Of a stretch of DNA of 34,535 bases, positions 7,541-13,913 are shown one piece after another. Source of the stretch: Paenibacillaceae bacterium (GTDB taxonomy: Bacteria; Bacillota; Bacilli; Paenibacillales; Paenibacillaceae); the NCBI GenBank assembly GCA_900766135.1, contig CAAFUF010000053.1, positions 1 to 34,535 of the forward strand. The letters are read 5' to 3'. Numbering within the stretch: position 1 is the first letter of the stretch; each line of letters opens with the position of its first letter. Below the pieces are notes generated by a model. The model saw only the letters and a program-made list of their open reading frames with translations. It was not told the DNA's origin and did not search any database. The position numbers and the translations under genes are program-made.

Positions 7541-7562
7541 GGCGACGAGCCGTCGCCTTTTT
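7541..7562 (+). terminator. Second, orphan terminator hairpin
   Basis: Perfect seven-pair stem GGCGACG/CGTCGCC with an AGC loop, followed by TTTTT. It lies 36 bp after the first terminator with no gene between them, so it is either a backup or the end of a short untranslated transcript. Confidence 0.65.
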
Positions 7563-7594
7563 GCTGGTAGATGGTGGCTGGTCGCTTGGCTGCG

Positions 7595-7779
7595 CTAACG
7601 GACACCAACGCCGTTATTTCGGTTGGGACGCAAGCCTACCCATTTTAGCGGACCTCAGAGACCTTATTTGGTCTGTTGGTGGTGAATCCGTGACTATTTT
7701 TGCCCAATAAGGTCACTTGAGTCCGTTAGCTCGGGAAATCTCCGGGAAATGAGCAAATAAGGTCGGTACAGTCCGTTAG
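7595..7779. repeat. Intergenic palindromic element, four-copy motif (element 1)
   Basis: Four copies of a roughly 25-bp motif: CTAACGGAC, 4-6 variable bases, then (A/G)ACCTTATTT. Copies at 7595-7619 (degenerate second half) and 7646-7670 are in plus orientation and start 50 bp apart. Copies at 7706-7729 and 7755-7779 are inverted and also 50 bp apart. Both pairs are symmetric about position 7687, so the element is one interrupted inverted repeat. The bases between motif copies are not conserved. No open reading frame of any length crosses it. Confidence 0.75.
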
Positions 7780-7939
7780 AGGTTGGGAGGTATCGAAGAT
7801 ACAAAGGTGTAGGAAACTTTATAGTAATAAGGTAGATTATAGTTAAACAATCATTGTCTTAGGAGTAGATTATCTTGAAAACACGGTACAAACTATTAAC
7901 TTCTAGCCTAGCCACTTTCCCCGTTCTACGTACAGATAG
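7780..7939. other. AT-rich intergenic stretch with no supported gene
   Basis: Between element 1 and the lipoprotein gene stop. The only translatable item is a 22-codon frame from TTG 7875 with a GGAG-like site nearby; it resembles the start of a signal peptide but stops at 7941. I see nothing else in it. Confidence 0.4.
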
Positions 7940-8509
7940 CTAATCTACAATAGAGTTAGCAATCTGAACGAGTTCAGAAATACTGTACAAAGGAACAAAA
8001 GTACCATCCTCAACCTTATTCGATGCTAAGGCATAGGTTAATCCATGCTTTCTCCAGTAGAGCCCGCTTATGCTTAGTGTGTTTTGGATCCAGGTTTGTG
8101 TCCCATCGCTTAATTTTGGCCCTTTTTTTCCATCGGGCTTGGATTTATCCTTCGAATTTGAAACAGCCAGTATCAGTTGCTCACCTCTCTCTTCATTAGC
8201 AAATGTTAGTTGAATCAAGTCAAAGCTAGCTGGGACGATATCGGCAGATTGATGAGTAATCGGAAAAGGAACTTTAGGAATGGGAACCTCGAAAGGGACT
8301 TCTTGCAAGCTATCTTCAAAAGATTTACAACACTCTGAGCTTGGGTCCCACACTGCTACACCATCTCTTATGGATAAGCCTGGTGAAGGTGGGGTAGTTT
8401 GATCGACACCCTTAGCAACCGGAGGGGGACTATTTCGTTCCCCAGTCCCACAACCACTGCATAGCAGCAGAAGAGCAACAATAAAACAAACATATATTAC
8501 TTTTTTCAA
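7940..8509 (-). CDS. Putative lipoprotein, DUF4367-like C-terminus
   Basis: A 189-residue lipoprotein of unknown function. Its signal peptide is a KK head and a leucine-rich core ending in the lipobox CSGC. A proline-rich linker follows, and the rest is a globular domain. The tail, with a YWRKHGLTYALAS segment and a final SISELVQIANSI helix, resembles the DUF4367 fold seen in secreted Bacillota proteins and in regions attached to anti-sigma factors; this is a weak match. I chose TTG at 8507-8509 because AGGAG lies nine bases upstream; an in-frame TTG at 8518 abuts that site. Base composition is clearly more AT-rich than the neighbours, which suggests acquisition. It has no operon partner. Confidence 0.7.
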   Translation of the reverse strand: MKKVIYVCFIVALLLLCSGCGTGERNSPPPVAKGVDQTTPPSPGLSIRDGVAVWDPSSECCKSFEDSLQEVPFEVPIPKVPFPITHQSADIVPASFDLIQLTFANEERGEQLILAVSNSKDKSKPDGKKGPKLSDGTQTWIQNTLSISGLYWRKHGLTYALASNKVEDGTFVPLYSISELVQIANSIVD

Positions 8510-8614
8510 ATTTATCAACTCCTGTTATAAACACGATTTGGATTTGGTCGGTTGTACGGAATTCGTTGAATCAAAATGGTTTATTTGTTGTGTCTGGAAA
8601 AACAGCGAGAAAGC

Positions 8615-8643
8615 AAAGAACCCTTACGCTGTAAGGGTTCTTT
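8615..8643 (-). terminator. Terminator of tRNA-Val
   Basis: Perfect 13-pair stem (8615-8627 with 8631-8643) with a three-base loop, six bases from the tRNA 3' end. A loose T-rich tail follows on the minus strand. Confidence 0.8.
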
Positions 8644-8648
8644 AAGTA

Positions 8649-8721
8649 TGATCTGCAGTGGGCTCGAACCACTGACCCCCACCCTGTCAAGATGGTGCTC
8701 TCCCAGCTGAGCTAGCAGATC
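8649..8721 (-). tRNA. tRNA-Val (anticodon GAC)
   Basis: The minus strand folds as a full cloverleaf of 73 bases: acceptor GATCTGC/GCAGATC, D arm GCTC/GAGC with the AGCTGGGA loop, anticodon stem CCATC/GGTGG with loop TTGACAG, five-base variable loop and T arm AGTGG/CCACT with TTCGAGC. The loop places GAC at positions 34-36, which reads GUC and GUU valine codons. The discriminator is A and no CCA is encoded. It stands alone rather than in a tRNA cluster, with its own promoter and terminator. The GTC word seen on the plus strand should not be mistaken for an aspartate anticodon. Confidence 0.93.
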
Positions 8722-8744
8722 AAATTATAGTGAAGACAAAATTT

Positions 8745-8773
8745 ATCTTAACAGGCGGCGAGGTTCTTGTCAA
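8745..8773 (-). promoter_or_regulatory. Strong promoter of tRNA-Val
   Basis: On the minus strand: consensus -35 TTGACA (8768-8773), exactly 17 bp of spacer and -10 TAAGAT (8745-8750). The mature tRNA begins 24 bases further on. Confidence 0.8.
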
Positions 8774-8923
8774 CACTTCCCTGAAGTATAAGGAGCCGGG
8801 GCCCTGCCAACAATGGAGGAGGAGCGCAATCTCGGTCCGGAAACGCATTCCCTACGAACGCGCCACGTGAGTATAACACGCAACTACAGGAAACGCACCA
8901 TGCAAGGAAAGGATGATGTACCG

Positions 8924-9190
8924 ATGCGCCGAATTCACCGTAACCATCATAACCAACATCACCACCATCATAACCCGTCGCTAGCAAACGGGACGAAGCG
9001 ACCTCTGTCCCTTTGGGTTGCCGTGGCAGGAGCCGTCCTCCTGCTGGCCTTAACCAGCGCCTGCCGTCTGGCGCCGGACCAGGAGACGATAAACCGGCAG
9101 GCCCGAGCTTTGCCCTGGCCGTTCGGCCCATCGGTATCGGACGGCGTTTATTCGCCAACGATCGTGGAGGACGTGTATTCCGCGGAATGA
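8924..9190 (+). CDS. Small His-rich putative lipoprotein or membrane protein
   Basis: An 88-residue protein with an unusual N-terminus: MRRIHRNHHNQHHHHHNPS, with eight histidines in the first 16 residues, then a basic stretch and a single hydrophobic segment LWVAVAGAVLLLALTSAC. The ALTSAC end could be a lipobox. That would make the mature part about 40 residues and leave the histidine patch in the signal peptide on the cytoplasmic side. Alternatively it is a single-pass membrane protein. An AAAGGATG site sits about eight bases before ATG 8924; an upstream in-frame ATG at 8813 has a GGAGG-like region inside its own coding sequence and looks worse. Function unknown; metal binding by the histidines is possible. 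It converges with the small gene at 9196. Confidence 0.55.
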   Translation: MRRIHRNHHNQHHHHHNPSLANGTKRPLSLWVAVAGAVLLLALTSACRLAPDQETINRQARALPWPFGPSVSDGVYSPTIVEDVYSAE

Positions 9191-9195
9191 ACGCT

Positions 9196-9300
9196 TTATT
9201 CCTCGTCCCACTTGCGGGAATAGCCTTTCTTCGTCACGTAAAACATGGAGACGATCAGCAAAACCGCGATCAGCACCGCAGCGGCTATCGTTATGCCCAT
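9196..9300 (-). CDS. Very small single-pass membrane protein (34 aa)
   Basis: The minus strand encodes MGITIAAAVLIAVLLIVSMF followed by YVTKKGYSRKWDEE. It is one transmembrane helix with a charged cytoplasmic tail. ATG 9298-9300 is eight bases after AAAGGG; an ATG two codons upstream (9304-9306) would give 36 residues with AAAGGGG about 13 bases away. The pattern of one helix plus an aromatic/lysine tail is reminiscent of the small YtzI proteins of Bacillota, but the match is weak. The stop lies six bases from the stop of the convergent His-rich gene. Function unknown. Confidence 0.6.
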   Translation of the reverse strand: MGITIAAAVLIAVLLIVSMFYVTKKGYSRKWDEE

Positions 9301-9349
9301 GACCATAACCCTTTGCCAGCCCCTTTCCGCCGAAATCCAATAGAATAAC

Positions 9350-9378
9350 TATACATGAAATTGATTTTTTTGTATAAT
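9350..9378 (+). promoter_or_regulatory. Promoter of the GNAT gene
   Basis: -35 TATACA (9350-9355), 17-bp spacer and consensus -10 TATAAT (9373-9378), 50 bases before the GTG start. Confidence 0.65.
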
Positions 9379-9428
9379 GATGCAGTTTAAACAAACCAAC
9401 AGACAAGCAATGCTGGGAGGGGAACGAA

Positions 9429-9881
9429 GTGTCGGCTGCAACGATCATCCATGTAGAGAACGAGGAACAATTGCAAAAATGCCTGGACATCCGGAAAGAG
9501 GTGTTCGTGGAGGAACAAAAGGTCCCCATCGATTTGGAGATTGACGAATACGATCAGATTGGCCCGGATGTACATCATGTGCTGATTGAATTGGAAGGGG
9601 CTTATGCCGCGACGGGCAGGCTGATTTACTATAAAGACAACGCGGCCAAAATGCAGCGGATCGCCGTGCGCCAAGAATTCCGCTCGAAAGGCGTGGGCAA
9701 AATCCTGCTGCTCGCCCTGGAGGAGCTGGCGCGGGAATTGGGGCTCACCAAGTCGGTGCTCGACGCGCAATGCCATGCCGAAGGATTTTATGCCAAACTC
9801 GGCTATGAGACAATTTCGACCGAACCGTTCGACGATGCCGGAATTCCGCACGTCCGGATGGTCAAGCCGTTGAAATCGTAA
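9429..9881 (+). CDS. GNAT-family N-acetyltransferase (YjcF/ElaA-like)
   Basis: A 150-residue single-domain acetyltransferase that would move an acetyl group from acetyl-CoA to an unknown amine. The core is typical: substrate-side strand EQLQKCLDIRKEVFVEEQKVP near the N-terminus (the FVEEQ word is shared by the ElaA and YjcF groups), then LIELEGAYAATGRLIY and the acetyl-CoA pyrophosphate loop RQEFRSKGVGKILL. The last part, AEGFYAKLGYETI, is the usual end of the fold. The GTG start at 9429 follows GGGAGGGG by six bases. A 72-bp gap separates it from the next gene. Target not predictable. Confidence 0.87.
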   Translation: MSAATIIHVENEEQLQKCLDIRKEVFVEEQKVPIDLEIDEYDQIGPDVHHVLIELEGAYAATGRLIYYKDNAAKMQRIAVRQEFRSKGVGKILLLALEELARELGLTKSVLDAQCHAEGFYAKLGYETISTEPFDDAGIPHVRMVKPLKS

Positions 9882-9953
9882 ACGTAAAACATAGATTTTG
9901 AGGTTTCGGGGCAATCTAGATCTAACCTGAATGAAGAGGAGATGAGCTAGCCG

Positions 9954-10193
9954 ATGGCCCTGAATACCAGAGAAACCTTTATTGCCGTGCGAAAGAACGG
10001 CGACGGGGATTTGGAGGCGTTCAAAACGTCCAGCGGACGCGTGCTTGATTACCAGCAGGCCCTGCAGGAAGTCAAGGCCGGTGCGATCGCCGGCGTCAAT
10101 GTGTTCAAGGGACGGGACGGAGAAATGTATATCCGTGGCGATGCCGACGGAGATCCGTCCAATAACCTCGACAACTTGCCTGGTTTCGAATAA
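9954..10193 (+). CDS. DUF3892-type small protein
   Basis: A 79-residue cytoplasmic protein matching the pattern of the DUF3892 family: an N-terminal beta strand (TFIAVRKNGDGDLEAFKTS), a middle segment SGRVLDYQQALQEVKAGAIAGVNVFKGRDG, and the ending YIRGDADGDPSNNLDNLPGF. Length is normal for the family. The function of the family is unknown. An AGAGGAGA site lies about ten bases before the ATG. Same strand as the acetyltransferase but probably not translationally coupled. Confidence 0.8.
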   Translation: MALNTRETFIAVRKNGDGDLEAFKTSSGRVLDYQQALQEVKAGAIAGVNVFKGRDGEMYIRGDADGDPSNNLDNLPGFE

Positions 10194-10218
10194 CGCTGAC
10201 CTGTCCCATAAACGATCG

Positions 10219-10248
10219 AACCCTGCAGGCGTAATTGCCCGCAGGGTT
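10219..10248. terminator. Bidirectional terminator between DUF3892 and MBL genes
   Basis: Stem AACCCTGC/GCAGGGTT extended by GGC/GCC with one mismatch and a six-base loop. It sits between two convergent genes; T-tracts on both sides are short. Confidence 0.6.
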
Positions 10249-10254
10249 ATTTGA

Positions 10255-10992
10255 TTACAGCGTATATACTTCGTGCTGAAGCAGAAAGTCCATTTCCCCG
10301 GTTGCTCCCCGGAAGGACTCCATTTCATCTCCATAATGCATCAGCAGGATTTGTCTCTGGATTTCGGGCGGCAGGGTTAGCAATTCCTGCAGCGTCGTAT
10401 GGACTTCGCCCGGCCCGGTCAACTGGACCTCGTGCAGGATGCGGCGGCAGCCCCGCTCGCGGACGAGCTTCTCCAGCAGCTCCGGCTGAAACGTTTTATC
10501 CGCGCTATAGAAAATTTCCTCATTCATATAAAGCGAATAGCTTGGTTTGCCGGGGATATGCGGCGTCCGGATCAACTCTACCGTCAGTTCAGGCGCAAGC
10601 TGCGCCGGCTGGCCTTCCGTTAAAAGATGAACGTCGAATACGTCGTTCAGCGAGTCGATCACGCCATCCTGGCTTAACCCGCCTTTCAGCGTGTTTTCCC
10701 ACATCGGTTCAACCAGATTCTCGGCGATATACAGGATCGGTTTATGCGCGGACCCGAATTTGCGGCGGAAGGCCAGCTCTTCCAGTCCCCCGACATGATC
10801 CCCATGGATATGGGTAATCAGCACGGCGTCGATGTCGTCCACCGGTTTTCCGATCGCGTGCAGCGCCATGGGGGCGGTGATTCCGCAGTCGATCAACAGG
10901 GTGAAGTCGCCGGCGTAGAGAAGCGCGTTGTTATTGTAATATTTTTTGGCAAACGCCCCGCCCGTACCCAGCATTTGCAAGCGTAATGGCAT
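10255..10992 (-). CDS. MBL-fold metallo-hydrolase
   Basis: A 245-residue metallo-beta-lactamase-fold hydrolase, cytoplasmic. The zinc motif HIHGDH is at residues 61-66 after the usual strand VDDIDAVLIT, and further metal ligands are in FRTPHIPGKPSYSL-type and C-terminal LLMHYGDE segments. The fold starts at once with LQMLGTGGAFAKKYYNNNALL, as in RNase Z-like and phosphodiesterase-like members. Its length is below the size of true RNase Z and the arginine-rich exosite arm is not evident, so a broader phosphodiester or lactonase role is as likely. An AAGGGGGA site precedes the ATG. Substrate unknown. Confidence 0.87.
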   Translation of the reverse strand: MPLRLQMLGTGGAFAKKYYNNNALLYAGDFTLLIDCGITAPMALHAIGKPVDDIDAVLITHIHGDHVGGLEELAFRRKFGSAHKPILYIAENLVEPMWENTLKGGLSQDGVIDSLNDVFDVHLLTEGQPAQLAPELTVELIRTPHIPGKPSYSLYMNEEIFYSADKTFQPELLEKLVRERGCRRILHEVQLTGPGEVHTTLQELLTLPPEIQRQILLMHYGDEMESFRGATGEMDFLLQHEVYTL

Positions 10993-11171
10993 CAGGAATC
11001 CCCCTTAACGAAGTATGGATCACCCCTCTACTGTACACAATTTCCAGGAGAAACAAAAGGCTGGCATCTCTCGCCAAAAAAAGTGCCGCCATTTACCATA
11101 ACCACCGCAACTTGACCGAAATCGGGGAGTATAACATTACATCAACAGGAATCAAATGGAGGGTCAAATTC

Positions 11172-11726
11172 ATGAGATGGAGAAGAGTTGCATTACTGGT
11201 GGTCGCTTTCTCTCTAATGGGGGGTTCCCTGCTGTTTGCCGACGCCGCGAGCCAAAAGGTAAAGCTGATGCTGAACGGCCGCGAGCTGGAGGACGGCGGA
11301 TATATCGTAGACGGGAAAACGTATGTACCCGTTCGCAATCTTGAAGGCTTGGTCCAATACGACGACAGCACCAAAACGGTGAATTATTATAAACCCAACG
11401 TGCACATGTTTCTATTTACGGACGATGCGGTGTTTGGCGACGTGAAGAAGACGGGGAAGCTGAAGTTCAACGTATTTTCACAAATCGATAATTTGCGCAC
11501 GGATATCGCCGCGGTACGGGTTTCGATCACGGCCCCGGACGGGACGTCCAAAGAAATCCAAACCGATGAAATCAAGGAGCAGCGCGATAACTTCTGGTTC
11601 CGGACGAAGGATTTCACGTACGATTTCAAGTCGTCGGGCCGTTATACCGTAGGGTTCTACATGCAGCCATCAAGCGGATCGGATTTCGTGTTAGTCTCGG
11701 AAAAGAGCATTAATGTCTTAAAATAA
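11172..11726 (+). CDS. Secreted protein with copper amine oxidase N-terminal-like domain
   Basis: A 184-residue exported protein. Residues 1-25 form a signal peptide (RWRR head, ALLVVAFSLMGGSLLF core, ADA-A cleavage site). Next comes a short copper amine oxidase N-domain repeat, VKLMLNGRELEDGGYIVDGKTYVPVRNLEGLV; despite the name this is a common surface-protein stalk in Paenibacillus. The C-terminal 110 residues are strand-rich and resemble an immunoglobulin-like fold (AAVRVSITAPDGTSKEI and SGRYTVGFYM). I start at ATG 11172 because a GGAGGG site lies eight bases upstream; longer in-frame starts run into the divergent gene's promoter. Exact function unknown. Confidence 0.82.
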   Translation: MRWRRVALLVVAFSLMGGSLLFADAASQKVKLMLNGRELEDGGYIVDGKTYVPVRNLEGLVQYDDSTKTVNYYKPNVHMFLFTDDAVFGDVKKTGKLKFNVFSQIDNLRTDIAAVRVSITAPDGTSKEIQTDEIKEQRDNFWFRTKDFTYDFKSSGRYTVGFYMQPSSGSDFVLVSEKSINVLK

Positions 11727-11860
11727 GCGATAATTGAGCCTCCACCTCGGCAAGACTCGCGAAAATTGACCTGTCCCACCCAAAAGTGTTACGATACGGG
11801 GGGAACGAAGCGGGAGGACGGCTTCACTCCATTAAAACATACTTAAAGCGAGGTAATTTC

Positions 11861-12178
11861 ATGAGCGACCACAATCACGAACACGGCGAAGCATGCGGCC
11901 ACGATCATGACCATGATCATGAGCATGAAGAGTTTGTGTTGACGCTGACTGACGAAGAGGGGAACGACGTAGAGATGGTTCTTGTCGAGACTTTCGACGT
12001 TGGCGAGAAAGTGTACGCGCTGCTGCTCGAGCGCAACAATCCGGAAGCGGACGGCATCATTCTCCGCATGGAAGAAGAAAACGAAGAAATGGTGCTTTAC
12101 AATATCGAAGACGAACAGGAATGGAAACAGGTGGAAGAAGCTTATAACGAGCTTGTCGCCCAAATGGATGAAGCCTGA
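11861..12178 (+). CDS. DUF1292 protein with His/Asp-rich N-terminus
   Basis: A 105-residue protein of the DUF1292 family (UPF0473, B. subtilis YrzB group). The family core spans about residues 27-100: FVLTLTDEEGNDVEMVLVETF, then GEKVYALLLERN and the acidic segment EEENEEMVLYNIEDEQEW. Before it lies an extension at residues 4-25 with nine histidines alternating with aspartate and glutamate plus a cysteine, which looks like a metal-binding tail. ATG 11861 follows a GAGG site; the upstream frame is not family-like. In Bacillus the gene usually follows yrrK in the alaS region; here it stands alone. Function unknown. Confidence 0.87.
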   Translation: MSDHNHEHGEACGHDHDHDHEHEEFVLTLTDEEGNDVEMVLVETFDVGEKVYALLLERNNPEADGIILRMEEENEEMVLYNIEDEQEWKQVEEAYNELVAQMDEA

Positions 12179-12208
12179 TTTGCGGTTGATCTCCTGGTTT
12201 ATAAGATT

Positions 12209-12238
12209 AAAGCTCCCCGAATCGGGGAGCTTTTTGAT
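12209..12238. terminator. Bidirectional terminator
   Basis: Perfect stem AGCTCCCCG/CGGGGAGCT with a three-base loop, T5 on the plus side and an A/T-rich flank on the minus side. It serves the convergent DUF1292 and decarboxylase genes. Confidence 0.85.
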
Positions 12239-12250
12239 TTGGGCTTGGGA

Positions 12251-13735
12251 TCAGAAAATCGGGTCGGCTTCAACTATCACCTTGACTTTATCGATATACC
12301 GGTCCTCCGGCCCTTTTACCGGCAAGCCGACCTCGACATGGTCGACGATGTAGTCGATGTTGTCCTGGGAAATGACTTCGCCCGGGAGCAAAATGGGAAT
12401 GCCCGGCGGGTACACGTAAATAAACTCGGCAATGATCCGTCCGGCCGATTCCTTAAACGGGATGACTTCGGTATCCGCATAGAAGGCATCCCGCGGAATC
12501 AAGGAAAGATGCGGGATTTCCGGGATTTTCACGATCAGCTCGTTGGCGTTGTTCTCTTTATAATAGGTTTTGGACAGCTCGCGCAGGGCGGTCAGCAAAA
12601 TATCGGCCGTCTCCTGCGTGTCCCCCGGCGTAATCAGGCACAGGATATTGTACATGTCGCTGAGCTCCACTTCGATGTTGTAGTGCTCGCGCAGCCAGTT
12701 CTCCGTTTCATAGCCGGTAATCCCCAAGTGGCGGACGTGAATCGTCAGCTTGGTCGGATCGTGATCATACGTCGCTTCCCCGCCAAGAATCTCCCGCCCG
12801 AAGCAATACAAGCCTTCGATTTGGTTGATTTCCGAACGCATACCATGCGCCAGCTCCATGGCCCGTTCGGCCAGTTCCCGCCCGTGCAGCGCCAAATTGC
12901 GGCGCGCCGTGTCCAGGGAAGCCAGAAGCAGATAGGACGTCGAAGTGGTCGTCAGCATGCTGATGATCGTCTGCACGCGCTGCGGGTTGACGTAACCGTT
13001 CTTCGTATTCAGGTTGAGAATCGAGCTTTGCGTCATCGAGCCGCCGAGCTTGTGCACGCTGGTGGCGGCCATATCGGCGCCCGCCTGCATGGCCGACATC
13101 GGCAGCTTCTCGTGAAAGTGAATATGCACCCCATGCGCTTCGTCGACCAGCACCGGCACGTGAAAGCTATGGGCCAGATCGACGATTTCTTTCAAGTTGG
13201 CGCAAACGCCGAAATACGTCGGGTTAATCACCACGACCGCCTTCGCGTCGGGATGACGCTGCAGCGCGCGGCGGACCGAGGAGGTCGTAATCCCGTGGTC
13301 GATGCCCAAATTGGCGTCTTGCGCCGGCGAGACGAAGACCGGCTTCGCTCCAGCGAAAATAATCGCCGACATCACGGATTTATGAATATTTCTCGGGACG
13401 ATGATTTTATCACCCGGAGAACAAACGGATAGTATCATGGTCATGATGGCTCCGCTGGTCCCTTGCACCGAGAAATAGGTATAGTCGGCGCCGAAGGCGT
13501 CTGCGGCCAGCTTCTGCGCCTCTTCGATGACGCCGGTAGGCTGATGCAGGTCGTCCAGGGGAGCGATGTTGATCAAGTCGATGGACAAGGCGTTGTCGCC
13601 AATGAACTCGCGGAATTCTTTATCGGTGCCGAGCCCTTTTTTGTGCCCGGGAATGTGAAACTGAACGGGATTGCCGGCCGCGTGCTTTTTGAGAGCGGTG
13701 AAGAGCGGCGTGCTTTGATGATCCATACGGGCCAT
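12251..13735 (-). CDS. speA: Orn/Lys/Arg decarboxylase (arginine decarboxylase SpeA type)
   Basis: A 494-residue PLP-dependent decarboxylase of fold type I, group III. The PLP lysine is Lys229 in SVHKLGGS, and the aspartate partner is in VPVLVDEAHG. Other signatures are FHIPGHKKG near residue 27, YFSVQGTSGAIMTMI and the C-terminal YPPGIPILLPGE. About 490 residues is the size of the Bacillus SpeA/YaaO branch, which lacks the receiver-like wing domain of the large inducible enzymes. SpeA makes agmatine in polyamine synthesis; a lysine decarboxylase role as for YaaO-like proteins cannot be excluded. No speB or speE lies next to it. Two ATGs, four codons apart, are both possible starts. Confidence 0.88.
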   Translation of the reverse strand: MARMDHQSTPLFTALKKHAAGNPVQFHIPGHKKGLGTDKEFREFIGDNALSIDLINIAPLDDLHQPTGVIEEAQKLAADAFGADYTYFSVQGTSGAIMTMILSVCSPGDKIIVPRNIHKSVMSAIIFAGAKPVFVSPAQDANLGIDHGITTSSVRRALQRHPDAKAVVVINPTYFGVCANLKEIVDLAHSFHVPVLVDEAHGVHIHFHEKLPMSAMQAGADMAATSVHKLGGSMTQSSILNLNTKNGYVNPQRVQTIISMLTTTSTSYLLLASLDTARRNLALHGRELAERAMELAHGMRSEINQIEGLYCFGREILGGEATYDHDPTKLTIHVRHLGITGYETENWLREHYNIEVELSDMYNILCLITPGDTQETADILLTALRELSKTYYKENNANELIVKIPEIPHLSLIPRDAFYADTEVIPFKESAGRIIAEFIYVYPPGIPILLPGEVISQDNIDYIVDHVEVGLPVKGPEDRYIDKVKVIVEADPIF

Positions 13736-13772
13736 CCCTGCCTTTCGTCTACGTAATTTTCAAACAAGCTTG

Positions 13773-13800
13773 AGTATAGCAAAATGCGCCCGGAATGCAA
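13773..13800 (-). promoter_or_regulatory. Promoter of the decarboxylase gene
   Basis: Minus strand: TTGCAT (13795-13800), 16-bp spacer and TATACT (13773-13778), 38 bases before the start codon. Confidence 0.6.
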
Positions 13801-13913
13801 GCGAATGACGACGGTTTTACGCAAAATTGACGTAGTTTGGGTTAATTTGCCGAGCAAAACGGACAGAATGAAAAAGGAAACCGTGATCGGAAACTAGGAG
13901 AGGGGGCTTTTTC

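Noticed and set aside
7595..7779. CRISPR array, because of regularly spaced repeats
   Set aside because: Only four copies, two of them inverted; the 25-bp spacers are not repeated in series and no cas genes are nearby.
7875..7943. 22-codon gene MKTRYKLLTSSLATFPVLRT...
   Set aside because: It looks like a signal-peptide start but is too short and ends inside the stop region of the opposite gene; at most a remnant.
8649..8721. tRNA-Asp, because GTC appears in the plus-strand anticodon region
   Set aside because: The gene is on the minus strand; the seven-base loop there is TTGACAG, so the anticodon is GAC (valine).
12239..13432. Plus-strand frame of 397 codons
   Set aside because: Antisense shadow of the Orn/Lys/Arg decarboxylase, which has complete motifs; the shadow has none.
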